DNA of 64,000 bases from Telopea speciosissima (taxonomy: Eukaryota > Streptophyta > Magnoliopsida > Proteales > Proteaceae): positions 62,194,470 through 62,258,469 of the forward strand of contig NC_057925.1 of NCBI RefSeq assembly GCF_018873765.1, in the 5' to 3' direction. Below, piece by piece: positions 51,001 to 59,913 of this stretch. Position 1 is the first letter of the stretch; the number at the start of each line of letters is the position of its first letter. A program made the translations under genes and the position numbers. The notes under the pieces are model-generated. The model saw nothing but the letters and a program-made list of their open reading frames with translations. It did not search any database and was not told the DNA's origin.

Positions 51001-54000
51001 GCTACCCCCTATCCCCTTTCCTCTTTTGCCTCTCCCTCAAAGTCCTCTCCCGTAGCATCCAATCTAAAACTGACCTTCACCTCATCTCCCCCATTCCTAA
51101 ATGCAAGCCTACCAACTTGACTCACCTGGCCTTCGCTGATGATCTCATGATCTTCTTCAAGGCTGTCCCCCGCTCCAATGAGTCCATCATGTCCTCCCTC
51201 CTTCTTTTCCAGAACCTTTCGGGGCTTTGCATTAACCAGATGAAGTCTCAAAAATTCCTTGCTGGGGTTTCAGACCTAACCAAAACCTCTCTGTCCTTCC
51301 TCACTGACTTTACCATTGGAACCCTCCCAGTTCGATACCTTGGCCTTCCCCTCATCCCTGCCAGACTTTTTGCCCACCACTGCTCTCCCATCCTAGATCT
51401 CCTTCGCAAGAGGTTGCAGCTTTGGAAAGCAAAGCTACTTTCCTATGCAGGCCATCTTGAGCTTATCAGATCGGTCCTTCAGTCATGTTACATATATTGG
51501 AGTGGGGTTTTTAGTCTCCGGAAGGCAACTATCAAGGCAGCTGAATCCATTATGTGTGCTTTCCTTTGGAAGGGGGTGGATACTGCTAGGTTTCTGCATC
51601 CGAAGAGCTGGGCTTCTCTTTGTGTTCCCAAATCTGAAGGAGGGCTCGGGCTTAGAAGAATAAAGGATGTCAACATTGCTGGTTCCATAAAGCTTATTTG
51701 GAAGATCCTCACCAACAGATCCTCCATCTGGACTTCTTGGATTTATGCCGGGCCTCTTCGCAGAGATTCTATTTGGTCTGTTAGTCCTGGAGCTGATTCC
51801 TCGTGGGTTTGGCGCAGTATTCTTCAAGTCAGATACCTAACCAGAGAGGCTATTACTTGTAGGATTGATGATGGATCAACCACCCTCCTTTGGCTCGACA
51901 AGTGGCACCCCTCCGAAGTCCTCTCTTCTATTGTGAGCCCTAGAGATATTTACTCCTCTGGTCTAGACAGATTTGCCCATGTTGCTACCATCATCTCCAG
52001 TGGCTCTTGGTCTCCCCCCATTCCCTCCTCCCCCCTCTCGCCGACCTTTGGAGCACCCTCCCCCCCATTCCCCCTGGACATCGAGGGAGAGGTGACACCA
52101 TCTTATGGCTCCCCTCCCAATTTGGCAGATTCAGCTCTCATTCAGCTTGGGACTTGGTTAGACATAGAGGGACCCCCTGTCCTTGGCATAGAGTTGTTTG
52201 GTTTCGTGGTCACATTCCTCGCCATAGCCTCACCGCTTGGCGTGCCCTGACTAGATGCCTCCCCACCCAAGCCTTTCTTGCTCATCGACATATTCCAGTC
52301 CCTCCCAGCTGCTGTCCTTGATGGAATGGGATTGAAGATGTTGATCACCTTTTCTTCACTTGCCCCTTTGCCTCCTCCATTTGGACCCGTGTCCTCCGCC
52401 TTTGCTGGCCAGGTAGACGCACCCCTCTCCCACTCGGCCGAGAGTGGATTTGGATAGACATGACCTTCGAAGGGAAGTCGATTTGCGACTCAGTTGGCAA
52501 GATTGCCTTTTGTGCCACTATTGCTCACATTTGGATGGAACGCAACCTCAGAAGATGGACATCCAACTCCCGCTCTTTCGACATGATTTGGAAGGCCATC
52601 TTTTTTTATGTTTCATCTAAAGTTAGATCCCTCCCCCTTAAGGATGTGAAGGATTCCCCAAGGAACAGGCTCATTGTTGTCTCCTGGGGCATCCCTTCTT
52701 CTATCCTAACCCCCAGTTAGTTTTTGCTTCGGCTTGTACATTCTTTCTCTTTTCTTCGTAATTAAATTTTTATTCATCCAAAAAAAAAATTACAGCAGCA
52801 TCAATAGAGATAGGCTGGTATACATTTAGTTCTTCCCACATCCCCTTCAATGAACTGTAATACTCACCAAGGGATTTTCCATCTTGTTTAAAAGAAAAGA
52901 ATTTTTCATAGACATCATAAATTCGGGACAGATTTGTATCTTGAGAGTAGCTCTTTAAGTTCGTTCCAAACACCCTTGGCAGTTTTATGAAACATAACAT
53001 TGGAAGCAATGGAAGGTTCCATGCTATTCCAAAGCCAGCAAAGAAGAGTTGCATTCTCAGCCTTCCAATCATCATATTTGGCATTAGTGGAATCCACGGG
53101 TTCCATCGTAAGATATTTCATCTTCCGGCGAGCAATGACATAGACCTCAAAGGCTTCAGACCAAAGTAAATAATTAGAAGCACCATTCAGCTTCACACTG
53201 GTAATTTGACTATTAAAGTTGTCGGTAGAAGACTTAGCATCAGCCGTTAGGGAAATAAAAAAAAGGTGCAAACTCCAATGTCGATAACAGCCCAAAAGAA
53301 AAAAAATCTCTGATCAGGATAAATCCGATAGCCTTGAAGAATAGGGCAGAACAGCCCAATACAGAAGTATAGTCTTTGATAAATATAACCAGCAATAGTG
53401 ATGTATAATGACTCGAAGTCCAGCCACAAGAATGAAGAACAGACCCCAGAAGAAAAAGAAATCGATTTCCACAGGTTTTTTGGAAAATCGATTGTCAAGG
53501 TTTTAGGGGCAAGCAAATAAGCAATCTTCAAGGACATCGAACAGCAACAGGAACATACACAATCAGTTGCAGCATAGCAGGGGACTCTAGTCCTTCATGA
53601 ATATATGACTAGAGTTCAGATCAACATAGGCAGCATAGGTTGCTGTAAACCACGATAATCAAAGGGGTGAAAAAGAACCTTCAAAACAGCAGCAACAAGA
53701 TGAATCTCGTGGGTCAGAATTTATTGCTCTGATACCATGAAACAAAACTGAAGCTAAAAGTAATCTGCAGCCAGAGAACTAGAAGAAGAAAGCAAAGAAG
53801 AAAGAACAACCGAGAGAAGAGGAAGAAGGAAAAACCGAGAGAAAAGAAGGCTTCTCACGATTTAGTTAGATATACTAAATCGTGAGAGACAGATTTATTT
53901 ATAACATCACTTAAGTGAATTACAATATGAAGTACCCAAAATACCCTTAAGACATAAATCTAATTAGAACTAACTAGAAAGCACAATAAGAGACGTAAAC

Positions 54001-57000
54001 AACTCCAAACACCTAAACACGATAAACCCCTAAACACGATAACCCCTAAACACGATAATTCTTAACAGTTAAAACTCTAGAATTGTTTTTATTTTGAAGT
54101 TGTTAGGGATTCTCCCTACCATACATAAGGGTTTCCTATTTTGCTTATTTTATTGAAATCGTAAATAAAGAGTAGGGGATCACCTACCCCAATTACTTGA
54201 ACAATTTGTTAAGCTTATGCTTACTGATTTCTGTGAGATCAGAACGCTTTGCTGTGAGATGCTAGTCAAGTTCTAGATGGGAAGCCTAGTTCATATCCTC
54301 TATCCTCCTATCTTCTCCTGCTTCATTCAATCAAGTTTTTAGATCAGGTTCTAGTGCTGATATTGCTATCTTCTTCTCTCCTAGATCACAAGTTGTATTG
54401 GTAGTATATTTCTTATCCCTTAATGTTGTTACAGCAGTACTTCTACCATTACTTTCCATTTTTTTATTAGTTTCTAATTCTGATTGACTTGTTATTTTCT
54501 GCCCTCCTAAATTACTAAATCTATTCTACGTTTCTATTTTGGATTCTAATTGCAATTTCCGAATAGTAATTACATCTGAACTTGCTAATGCAGCTAGCTT
54601 CTAATTTTGTCCCTTGTTTCTAATTTCAATTTCGGTTTCTATTTTCTACCTTCTAAAACCTTTAGAAAGACTAAATCAAGGATGCTATTAGGGAAGTTGC
54701 TAAATTCTGGTTTCTATTTTGAGTGCCTAATCTCTACAATCCTGGATTTACATGTGGGTTTCTAACCCTAATCCATAAAATGATTGGAGTACCACATTAG
54801 CAGGCAATCCCATGTATCCCGTATATCCAACAGATGGAATGGCCAAATGAGCCTCCAAATGTCTCAAAATAGCAGGTTTCTTAGAGAACACTCTCCACAA
54901 CCCACTTAGAAAACTTAGTACCCGTTTGATAACCTTACGAGAAACAATTTCTGGAGTTTTCCGGTTCTGAGAAACGGGAAAACACCCTAAAAAGCGCTTG
55001 GTAAATGTGTTTCGTAGAACGTGTTCTTGGAGCATACATCAAAAATTTATGTGGCATGGAAGATTTTTGACAGAACATGCATGTTCTGTCATTTCTGGAC
55101 TGAAATTTACAAAACTGTCCCGATAAAAACTCCTAATCGTTGGACGCACTTCACGATACACACACCTCTCACTTCTCATTCGACGGTTTGGGAGAACTCC
55201 TCCTTCAACCTGCAACTCTACTTCGACTAGGAGATTTTTAACAACCATTGAAGGTAAGCTCGAACTCTCTCTGTATCCTTCTCTTTCTCCCACTCTATCT
55301 CTCTCTCTCTCTCACTCTCGCTCGCTCTCTGTGCGAGACCTGGTTCACAGAAACCCTAAGAACCTTGGCTTTTGTGTGCATCCATTGGAATGAACAGAAA
55401 CCCGTGAATCTTAGGGCTTCCCACTTGATTGTTGATTCCTCCATCTTTCCCCTCTATTTGGGAACTCGATTAGCGACTTCTCTTTGTTTCAGATCTGTTT
55501 AAAAAAATATGCATGGAATAAACTGATTGGTGGTTATGTTAAGCAATTATTTTTATCAAATTTTTTCCCCATCTTATTGTCTTTCCTAATGGTTGATAAA
55601 AATCTCTTCTTTTTTTTTTTTTTTTTGCATTGTAGATCTGCTGCTCCAGAACAGGTTTACCAAGCGGGTCAAAAGCGGTTTCTCAGCACAGAAACGGAAA
55701 AAAACTGGATTCTGCTGTTTCTCAGCACAGAAACAGCAGTAAGGTTATCAAGCGGGCTCTTATTTTCATATATCATAATCCCAGATAAAGTCCATAGGTG
55801 CTGAATAAATACCTGTTTTACTTGGTTGGATCTGTATAAAATCACACCAATGTTATAGAGAGAGGTGAGGAGATATTTTAGCTCATGAAACTGAATCCAC
55901 TTCATTGAAGTAATTTGATCGATGCAATCTGCACTCCTCTGAAATAAGAAAACCAAATTACTTAGCCGATAAAGAAACTAAAATGTCACTGCTCCTACAA
56001 TCCTGCAATAATTTCAATGCAAGAATCAAAAAATTCTCAATGCATATCAATATGACGAAACAACAATGACTAGCCTGAATGTCTTTTCTTGTCCTGATAG
56101 AGACTGTGAAATCTGCTACTGCAACACAAAGCAATGTTTTCTGGCTCTCATGAAACCTCTCTCTCCCAGTTTCAGATGTACACCTGCACCTACACATTTC
56201 AACAGTAAAATCTCTTCTTGAATTACGTTTTTTCCTTGGGCACTCGAATTGCAATGTTGTGAAGTTCTAGCATCGCATAGTGAGAGTGTGAGACTAAGTA
56301 CAGACCTTGAAAGCGGTTTATGTGAGGTCGGCAATCTGTGTAAAATTTTTTTTAGATCATCTCACAAGAATGTTGACCATACTCTAAAGACTTTAAATTG
56401 AACACAGGAACATGATAACATAGTCCAGAGCAATAAAACTATTAATAACAAGTTATAAAAACATTTTTTATCAATGAGCAAATTATATGCACCCCCCCCC
56501 CCTTGTAGTTTCAAACAATAACAAAATACCCCCTCCAGTTTCATTTTTACAAAAAAAAACCTAATGGCTCATGGTGTTAGTAAACTGTTAGTTTTGTATG
56601 TAAAAAGACCGTTTTACCCTTTTAATTCAGTGACCTATTTTAAATCCCCATTTTACCCTTATTTTATTCTTTTCCCCAAAACCCCCCAAAAACGAGTTAG
56701 GGTTTGCAGCGGCTTAGTTAGGAGAATCCCTCTCCGTTACCACCGGAGAAGGACTTGCAGCGGCGGAACTTGGGGAAGGAGGAGGAAAGTTTGTTACGGT
56801 GATTACCAACACCACTGTCAGCGGCAGCAACAGCAGTAGCAGAAGACCCCCTGAAAATGGCTTTGAGGGCGGAGCCGACGGGGGAGTTGGAGGAAGAAGC
56901 AGATGGATTGTTCTTCCATCAGCAGGTCACCGGCTCCAAACCTTTGAGGTGTTCGCGGAAGCATGAGGGGCAGAAGCTATTGAAGTTCTCTTCCAGGTGA

Positions 57001-58802
57001 CGATCGCAGGTGGTGAAGCGCTGAAGTTGGGGCTCCAGATTCATAACAGAAAGCGTACAATGCACACCCTACAGGTGGTGCTTCTGTTCTGTTACTTACA
57101 GACAAAGATGAGCATAGAGAAAAGAACCCACACCGATACACACACACAGACCAGCTTCGGTTGTAATCCATTACTTCCACTATTCCCTTCTCCCCACACC
57201 TCTTATTCTCTCTCCCTTCCTCACAAACCTCATATCCTAACTTCTCCCATTCCTCTAAGTTAACTCCTGCTTCTTCTTCTTCAGCTCCTGCTTCTGTTAC
57301 CAGTCCTGATTCCACTTTTCGCTTCGATGATGCAACCAGAGCTACAGATTCCGGCAATCTCAATCTCGCCTATAAACCTGTAAATGTAATTGCATTTTGA
57401 AAATACCGAGCAATGAAGACCAAAGATGTAGCTGTAGAAGGAATGTGATCAGATTAATAAAAATACAACAAACACAGCTTCCCCGCTCCCCCAATTTTTT
57501 TCTTCTTGCTTCCAATATTAATATATAACTTTCATCACAAACTCACAACCAGAAAGAGAAAAGTATTTTAAGATTGACGGGGGAAATGGGTTTCCATAGG
57601 TGGCTGATGGAATACTCTGATTTAAATTCGCCGGCGTGCAGAGTGAAGCTCCTCCTTCGCAGATCCCCGATGATGATAGGAGGTTCGCAGATCACCGGAG
57701 AAGAAAGAGCTGAGATAGGTGGAGGAAGATGACAATGGAACGTTGGTTGGGGGAGATGGATTTTTGGGTTATGTCACATAAGGGTAAAAGGGTCAAAACA
57801 AATTATTGAAGGATAATATGGTCATTTTTTAATGTTTAACTACAACTAACGTTTACCACTTAACGGAAAGGGCTTATTTGTAAGTCCCACAATAATCTAG
57901 GGGGGTGCACGTAAAAGGCGAAATTAGGGGGTGTTTTGTTATTGTTTGAAACTACAGGGGGGTGCATGTAATTTGCTCTTTATCAATTCTTTGAGGACAT
58001 GCCCAGGGTCATGAATGTTCTGGGTTGGAAAAAAATGAAAAAGACGTAGAATACAACATATTGAAAGGGAGAAAAATTGAAAAGAACTCTCCCCTGAATT
58101 ACCTGGAACACATGAGAAACACTTTCCAAAATCTATGGAATGCATCCTGAATATAATGTAGCTTATCAGAACATAGATCAACTGCAGATTCAGCAAGGAT
58201 ATGTTTCTTTGCTGTATTTACTAGTTCAGAAAATGGCTTGCACAAGCACTCCAAAGCATTTAAGTAGGAGAACAGGGAAACTTCTCCATGCCTATGGCAA
58301 CAAGTTTTTGAGTGTTGAACATTAGATTCCATGACTGGACGAAGTGTACCCACGGAATTCTCTTCTGTACTGCAGTGGGTTACACCATTCTCATTCCCAT
58401 CAATATAAAAGTAACTTTCTAATGAAGCAAGCAAGGCAGCAATGTGTTGCAGATTAGCTCCACTGTCAAGCAAACTTTTAACTACGCATTCATCCTTTGA
58501 ACCTCTGGATTCAACATCATTATCAACATACAATGCAGCAGCATAAAGACTAACAATCAAATCAACCGGTGTCAAACCCTGCTGAATAATTTTCAAATGT
58601 AAATTACCATACAGCCTGGCAGTTGAACGTATACTTGAAGAAAATATGCCAAATGCAAACCATATACCTGAAGGAAATCACTTGCAGCTTCATTTAGATG
58701 TTTTGCAACATCTCTACACATATCCATCTTTACAGTTCGGCATTTATTAGCACAATAAAATATAAGATCAAGAATGTCATTTATGGAGTACCACGTAGCA
58801 AC
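39017..58802 (-). CDS. ESP: Separase-like protein, 11 internal exons (733 codons), both ends outside
   Basis: Separase is the cysteine protease that cleaves cohesin at anaphase; these exons would be its helical N-terminal/middle part. Exons in order: 58668-58802, 58103-58581, 56075-56183, 55813-55938, 40733-41026, 40540-40659, 40188-40409, 39958-40068, 39705-39851, 39212-39577, 39017-39106. They sum to 2199 nt in one continuous frame. Identification rests on remembered similarity to plant separases: [70 protein letters not shown] and [20 protein letters not shown]. The intron after 56075 starts with GC. The 55813-41026 intron is 14.8 kb and contains nested retrotransposons; the 58103-56183 intron holds a Pack-MULE. 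The catalytic half should follow 39017 but is not found before tubulin, so this copy may be truncated. Alternative: another large TPR/ARM-like plant protein. Confidence 0.65.
41110..42365. other. Separase intron sequence left of Copia 2; repeats only
   Basis: From about 41210 to 41370 lies a fragment with GGCTCCCGCTACTGCAGG and GGTCTGGGAGGGGC, a motif I associate with dispersed SINE-like plant repeats (weak memory, not proven). The rest is AT-rich intron with a C/A homopolymer stretch at 41504-41527. Confidence 0.35.
42365..42835 (+). mobile_element. ACCGAACC-rich repeat joined to an RTE LINE 3' end
   Basis: 42365-42785 starts AGGGGTATCAAAATGG and is rich in GGTTTGGT/ACCGAACC motifs, a common non-autonomous plant repeat. 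42786-42835 carries the RTE 3' end (GTTGGGATAAGGCTGAGT, TTGTTGTTTT). It is 5'-truncated and non-coding. Confidence 0.55.
43158..43490 (-). repeat. 3' LTR of Copia element 2
   Basis: TGAA...AACA ends. It contains a perfect 13-bp inverted repeat (43277-43289 with 43297-43309) and a short tandem array of a CCTAAACACGATAA unit (about 43433-43481). Confidence 0.93.
47496..48738 (+). pseudogene. L1 ORF1 (DUF4283 plus zinc knuckle), frameshifted
   Basis: The RNA-binding ORF1 protein of plant L1 elements. The DUF4283-like start ([20 protein letters not shown]) is in one frame at about 47525-47720. It continues in another frame from about 47710 ([39 protein letters not shown]) to a TGA at 48738. A zinc knuckle [13 protein letters not shown] is visible at about 48087-48125. 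The C-terminal part is Pro/Thr-rich and basic ([13 protein letters not shown]). Confidence 0.8.
49119..52720 (+). pseudogene. L1 ORF2 (endonuclease, reverse transcriptase, zf-RVT), degenerate
   Basis: Order of domains across frame changes: AP endonuclease start [20 protein letters not shown] (49120-49190), later [18 protein letters not shown] (about 49613-49667) and [10 protein letters not shown]; reverse transcriptase with [16 protein letters not shown] (50613-50660), [13 protein letters not shown] (50988-51026) and catalytic FADD (51132-51143); the RNase-H-like/zf-RVT region [20 protein letters not shown] (51600-51660) and [13 protein letters not shown] (about 52340-52385). The 456-codon segment 50880-52250 is open. 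Frameshifts elsewhere make the whole inactive. Confidence 0.88.
53738..54067 (-). repeat. 5' LTR of Copia element 2
   Basis: 330 bp, next to the primer-binding site. It lacks 3 bp present in the partner LTR's GAAGAA stretch and otherwise differs by about four bases. Confidence 0.93.
54073..54917. other. Sequence flanking Copia 2, probably older LTR debris
   Basis: The sequence on both sides of Copia 2 (about 43020-43157 and 54073-54700) is T-rich with retroelement-like features, including AATAAATAG upstream and TTCATTCAATCAAG downstream. Copia 2 may have landed in an older LTR. No gene is visible. Confidence 0.35.
54918..55759. mobile_element. Harbinger-like non-autonomous element, TSD TTA
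   Basis: Ends GTACCCGTTTGATAACCTTA and (right, reverse complement) GAGCCCGCTTGATAACCTTA are flanked by TTA on both sides (54915-54917 and 55760-55762). Both ends also carry GAGAAAC repeats. The 842-bp interior includes a CT-rich stretch and exon-like GC content (55130-55500) but no recognisable protein. It ends 53 bp from separase exon 55813-55938. Confidence 0.78.
56718..57044 (-). pseudogene. Captured N-terminal fragment of an OCTOPUS-like (DUF740) gene
   Basis: From ATG at 57044 the minus strand reads [19 protein letters not shown], then [17 protein letters not shown], an in-frame TGA (56919-56921), then [11 protein letters not shown] and [19 protein letters not shown] before a stop at 56718. 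The paired Cys motif (CDRH...FCPSC.REHL.GLE), the ALKAIF motif and the RRCKSFS/EGF motif occur in this order in plant OCTOPUS/UPF0503 proteins, which act in phloem patterning at the plasma membrane. Only the first ~100 codons were captured, and the stop makes it non-functional. The family call is from memory of conserved motifs. Confidence 0.6.
57170..57363 (-). pseudogene. Second exon-like fragment in the Pack-MULE, unidentified
   Basis: The minus strand encodes [20 protein letters not shown] and [12 protein letters not shown], then meets a GTTTGTGAG that looks like a splice donor. The Glu-rich, low-complexity composition gives no family. It may be a second captured gene piece or upstream sequence of the same donor. 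Confidence 0.4.
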
Positions 58803-59445
58803 CTGCCAAACATAAAGTATATGTTATCTTCAGAGTGATGAATGCATTTCATGGAAGATAAATAGAATACAAGGTCTTCAGTTACAGTCTAAATAGTAGT
58901 CATATAGTCATGCTTGAAAAACTGTCTAAATAACATTCATCCAAAGCAACCACAAACAAGCTTTGGTATATGGATTTAAAAACAATGATGCGTGAACTCC
59001 CAAAAAAAATGTCCATTATCATGTAGATATTTCTATAAGGCCAGGAATAGAAAAACTTCACTACCAGGAAAAGGCCAATGATATTTTAATTTACGCTATC
59101 AACTATTTCAGTAAAGAATGACATTTTAATAAAATACAACCTGTCAAAAAGAAAGATTATTTCAAACAACAGCAGAGGTAAGTTTAGTTGGAGTTCTTAG
59201 TTTCCTAATTTTCAGTATATTACAAGGTTCTAATTTCTAAACTTTGAGCGAAATTAGCACGAAAATTTTCAGTTCTCCCAAGAGTTGAAATTGATAAAAT
59301 TTGGGGAAATATTATAGTTTTTCACCAGGGACTGGCATAACCCCAACCTTGGCAAAACTTCAAACCTTCAGGAATACATATTTACTTAAGACTGATATCA
59401 TGAATCACTTTTTTATGGATGAAGCTACAAAAGGGAGTGCTAGCC

Positions 59446-59515
59446 ACAACAACAACAACTCAGCCTTATCCCAACTAAATGGGGTCGGGTACATGGATCC
59501 CATAAGAAACAGAAA
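59446..59515 (-). mobile_element. RTE LINE 3' end fragment
   Basis: The plus strand reads AACAACAACAACTCAGCC then CCCAACTAAATGGGGTCGG, the inverse of the RTE 3' end. It is very short and non-coding. The surrounding 58803-59640 is otherwise plain separase intron. Confidence 0.65.
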
Positions 59516-59913
59516 TTAATAATAAAAATAAAGGGAAGGAGCACACAACAATGGCACAAACTAAAAGGTTTTAACTTTTAAGATAAGCTGAACTCAGAAA
59601 GTGTAGCCCTATAGGAGTCGTGGACCCCTATTGGACCATCAAGTGTTAGACGTAGTTTGGTAGTGTGTCACTATAAGGGGCAGTGTCCCTATCGTGAGAG
59701 AGTCTTGTTTTTGTTAGCTTTGATAGTAGCTACTGATTATGTTGCTTTCCTTTCTATTACTTCCTTATTTAGCTTTCCCATTTCAGTTGTAACATTGTAC
59801 TACATAATATAAATTGAATACATGAGGAGTTAACATTCCGTGCATTAGCTCTGGAGGCGCATGTTAGCACAAATTTGCTCTGAAGGCACAGGTTAGCTTT
59901 TTTTCCGTAGGGT

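Larger units (their letters stand above)
47283..52787 (+). mobile_element. L1-type LINE inserted into Copia 2 gag
   Basis: It is flanked by a 12-13-bp direct repeat AATTACAGCAGCA (ending 47282 and 52800) and ends in a poly(A) tract (52780-52789). The Copia reading frame rejoins exactly when the LINE and one repeat copy are removed. At about 5.5 kb it is close to full length. It is oriented opposite to the host Copia and the separase gene. Confidence 0.93.
43498..53295 (-). pseudogene. Copia gag-pol polyprotein with TAG stops, interrupted by a LINE
   Basis: On the minus strand the gag N-terminus (53295-52802, [20 protein letters not shown]) is cut after SIDAAVI and resumes at 47282 with [19 protein letters not shown]. 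The CCHC knuckle [14 protein letters not shown], protease [13 protein letters not shown], integrase ([28 protein letters not shown]), reverse transcriptase ([31 protein letters not shown]) and RNase H ([13 protein letters not shown]) follow, ending at the TGA 43498-43500. In-frame TAGs lie at 45920-45922, 44630-44632, 44573-44575, 44399-44401 and 43724-43726, plus one at about 43597-43599. One frame disturbance lies near 43830. Otherwise the frame is remarkably intact. Confidence 0.9.
43158..54067 (-). mobile_element. Ty1/Copia retrotransposon split by an L1 LINE
   Basis: LTRs at 43158-43490 (333 bp) and 53738-54067 (330 bp), with exact 5-bp duplication GTTAA (43153-43157 and 54068-54072). 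The primer site TGGTATCAGAGC abuts the right LTR on the minus strand; the polypurine tract TTGAGGGGGAG abuts the left LTR. The LTRs differ by about four substitutions and one 3-bp indel (~1%), so the insertion is young. Subtracting the LINE leaves about 5.4 kb, normal for Copia. It sits in the 14.8-kb separase intron, in the same orientation as that gene. Confidence 0.95.
56476..57978. mobile_element. Pack-MULE (Mutator-like element carrying gene fragments)
   Basis: Ends GAGCAAATTATATGCACCCC and (right, reverse complement) GAGCAAATTACATGCACCCC continue as long inverted repeats through TGTAGTTTCAAACAATAACA. They are flanked by an exact 9-bp duplication TTTATCAAT (56467-56475 and 57979-57987). 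The interior is GC-rich and codon-like, unlike its surroundings, and contains the start of a host gene. It lies wholly in a separase intron. Confidence 0.88.

Noticed and set aside
39017..58802. Separase plus tubulin as one chimeric gene
   Set aside because: Joining the last separase exon to tubulin exon 2 gives an immediate stop codon, and no linking exon is visible.
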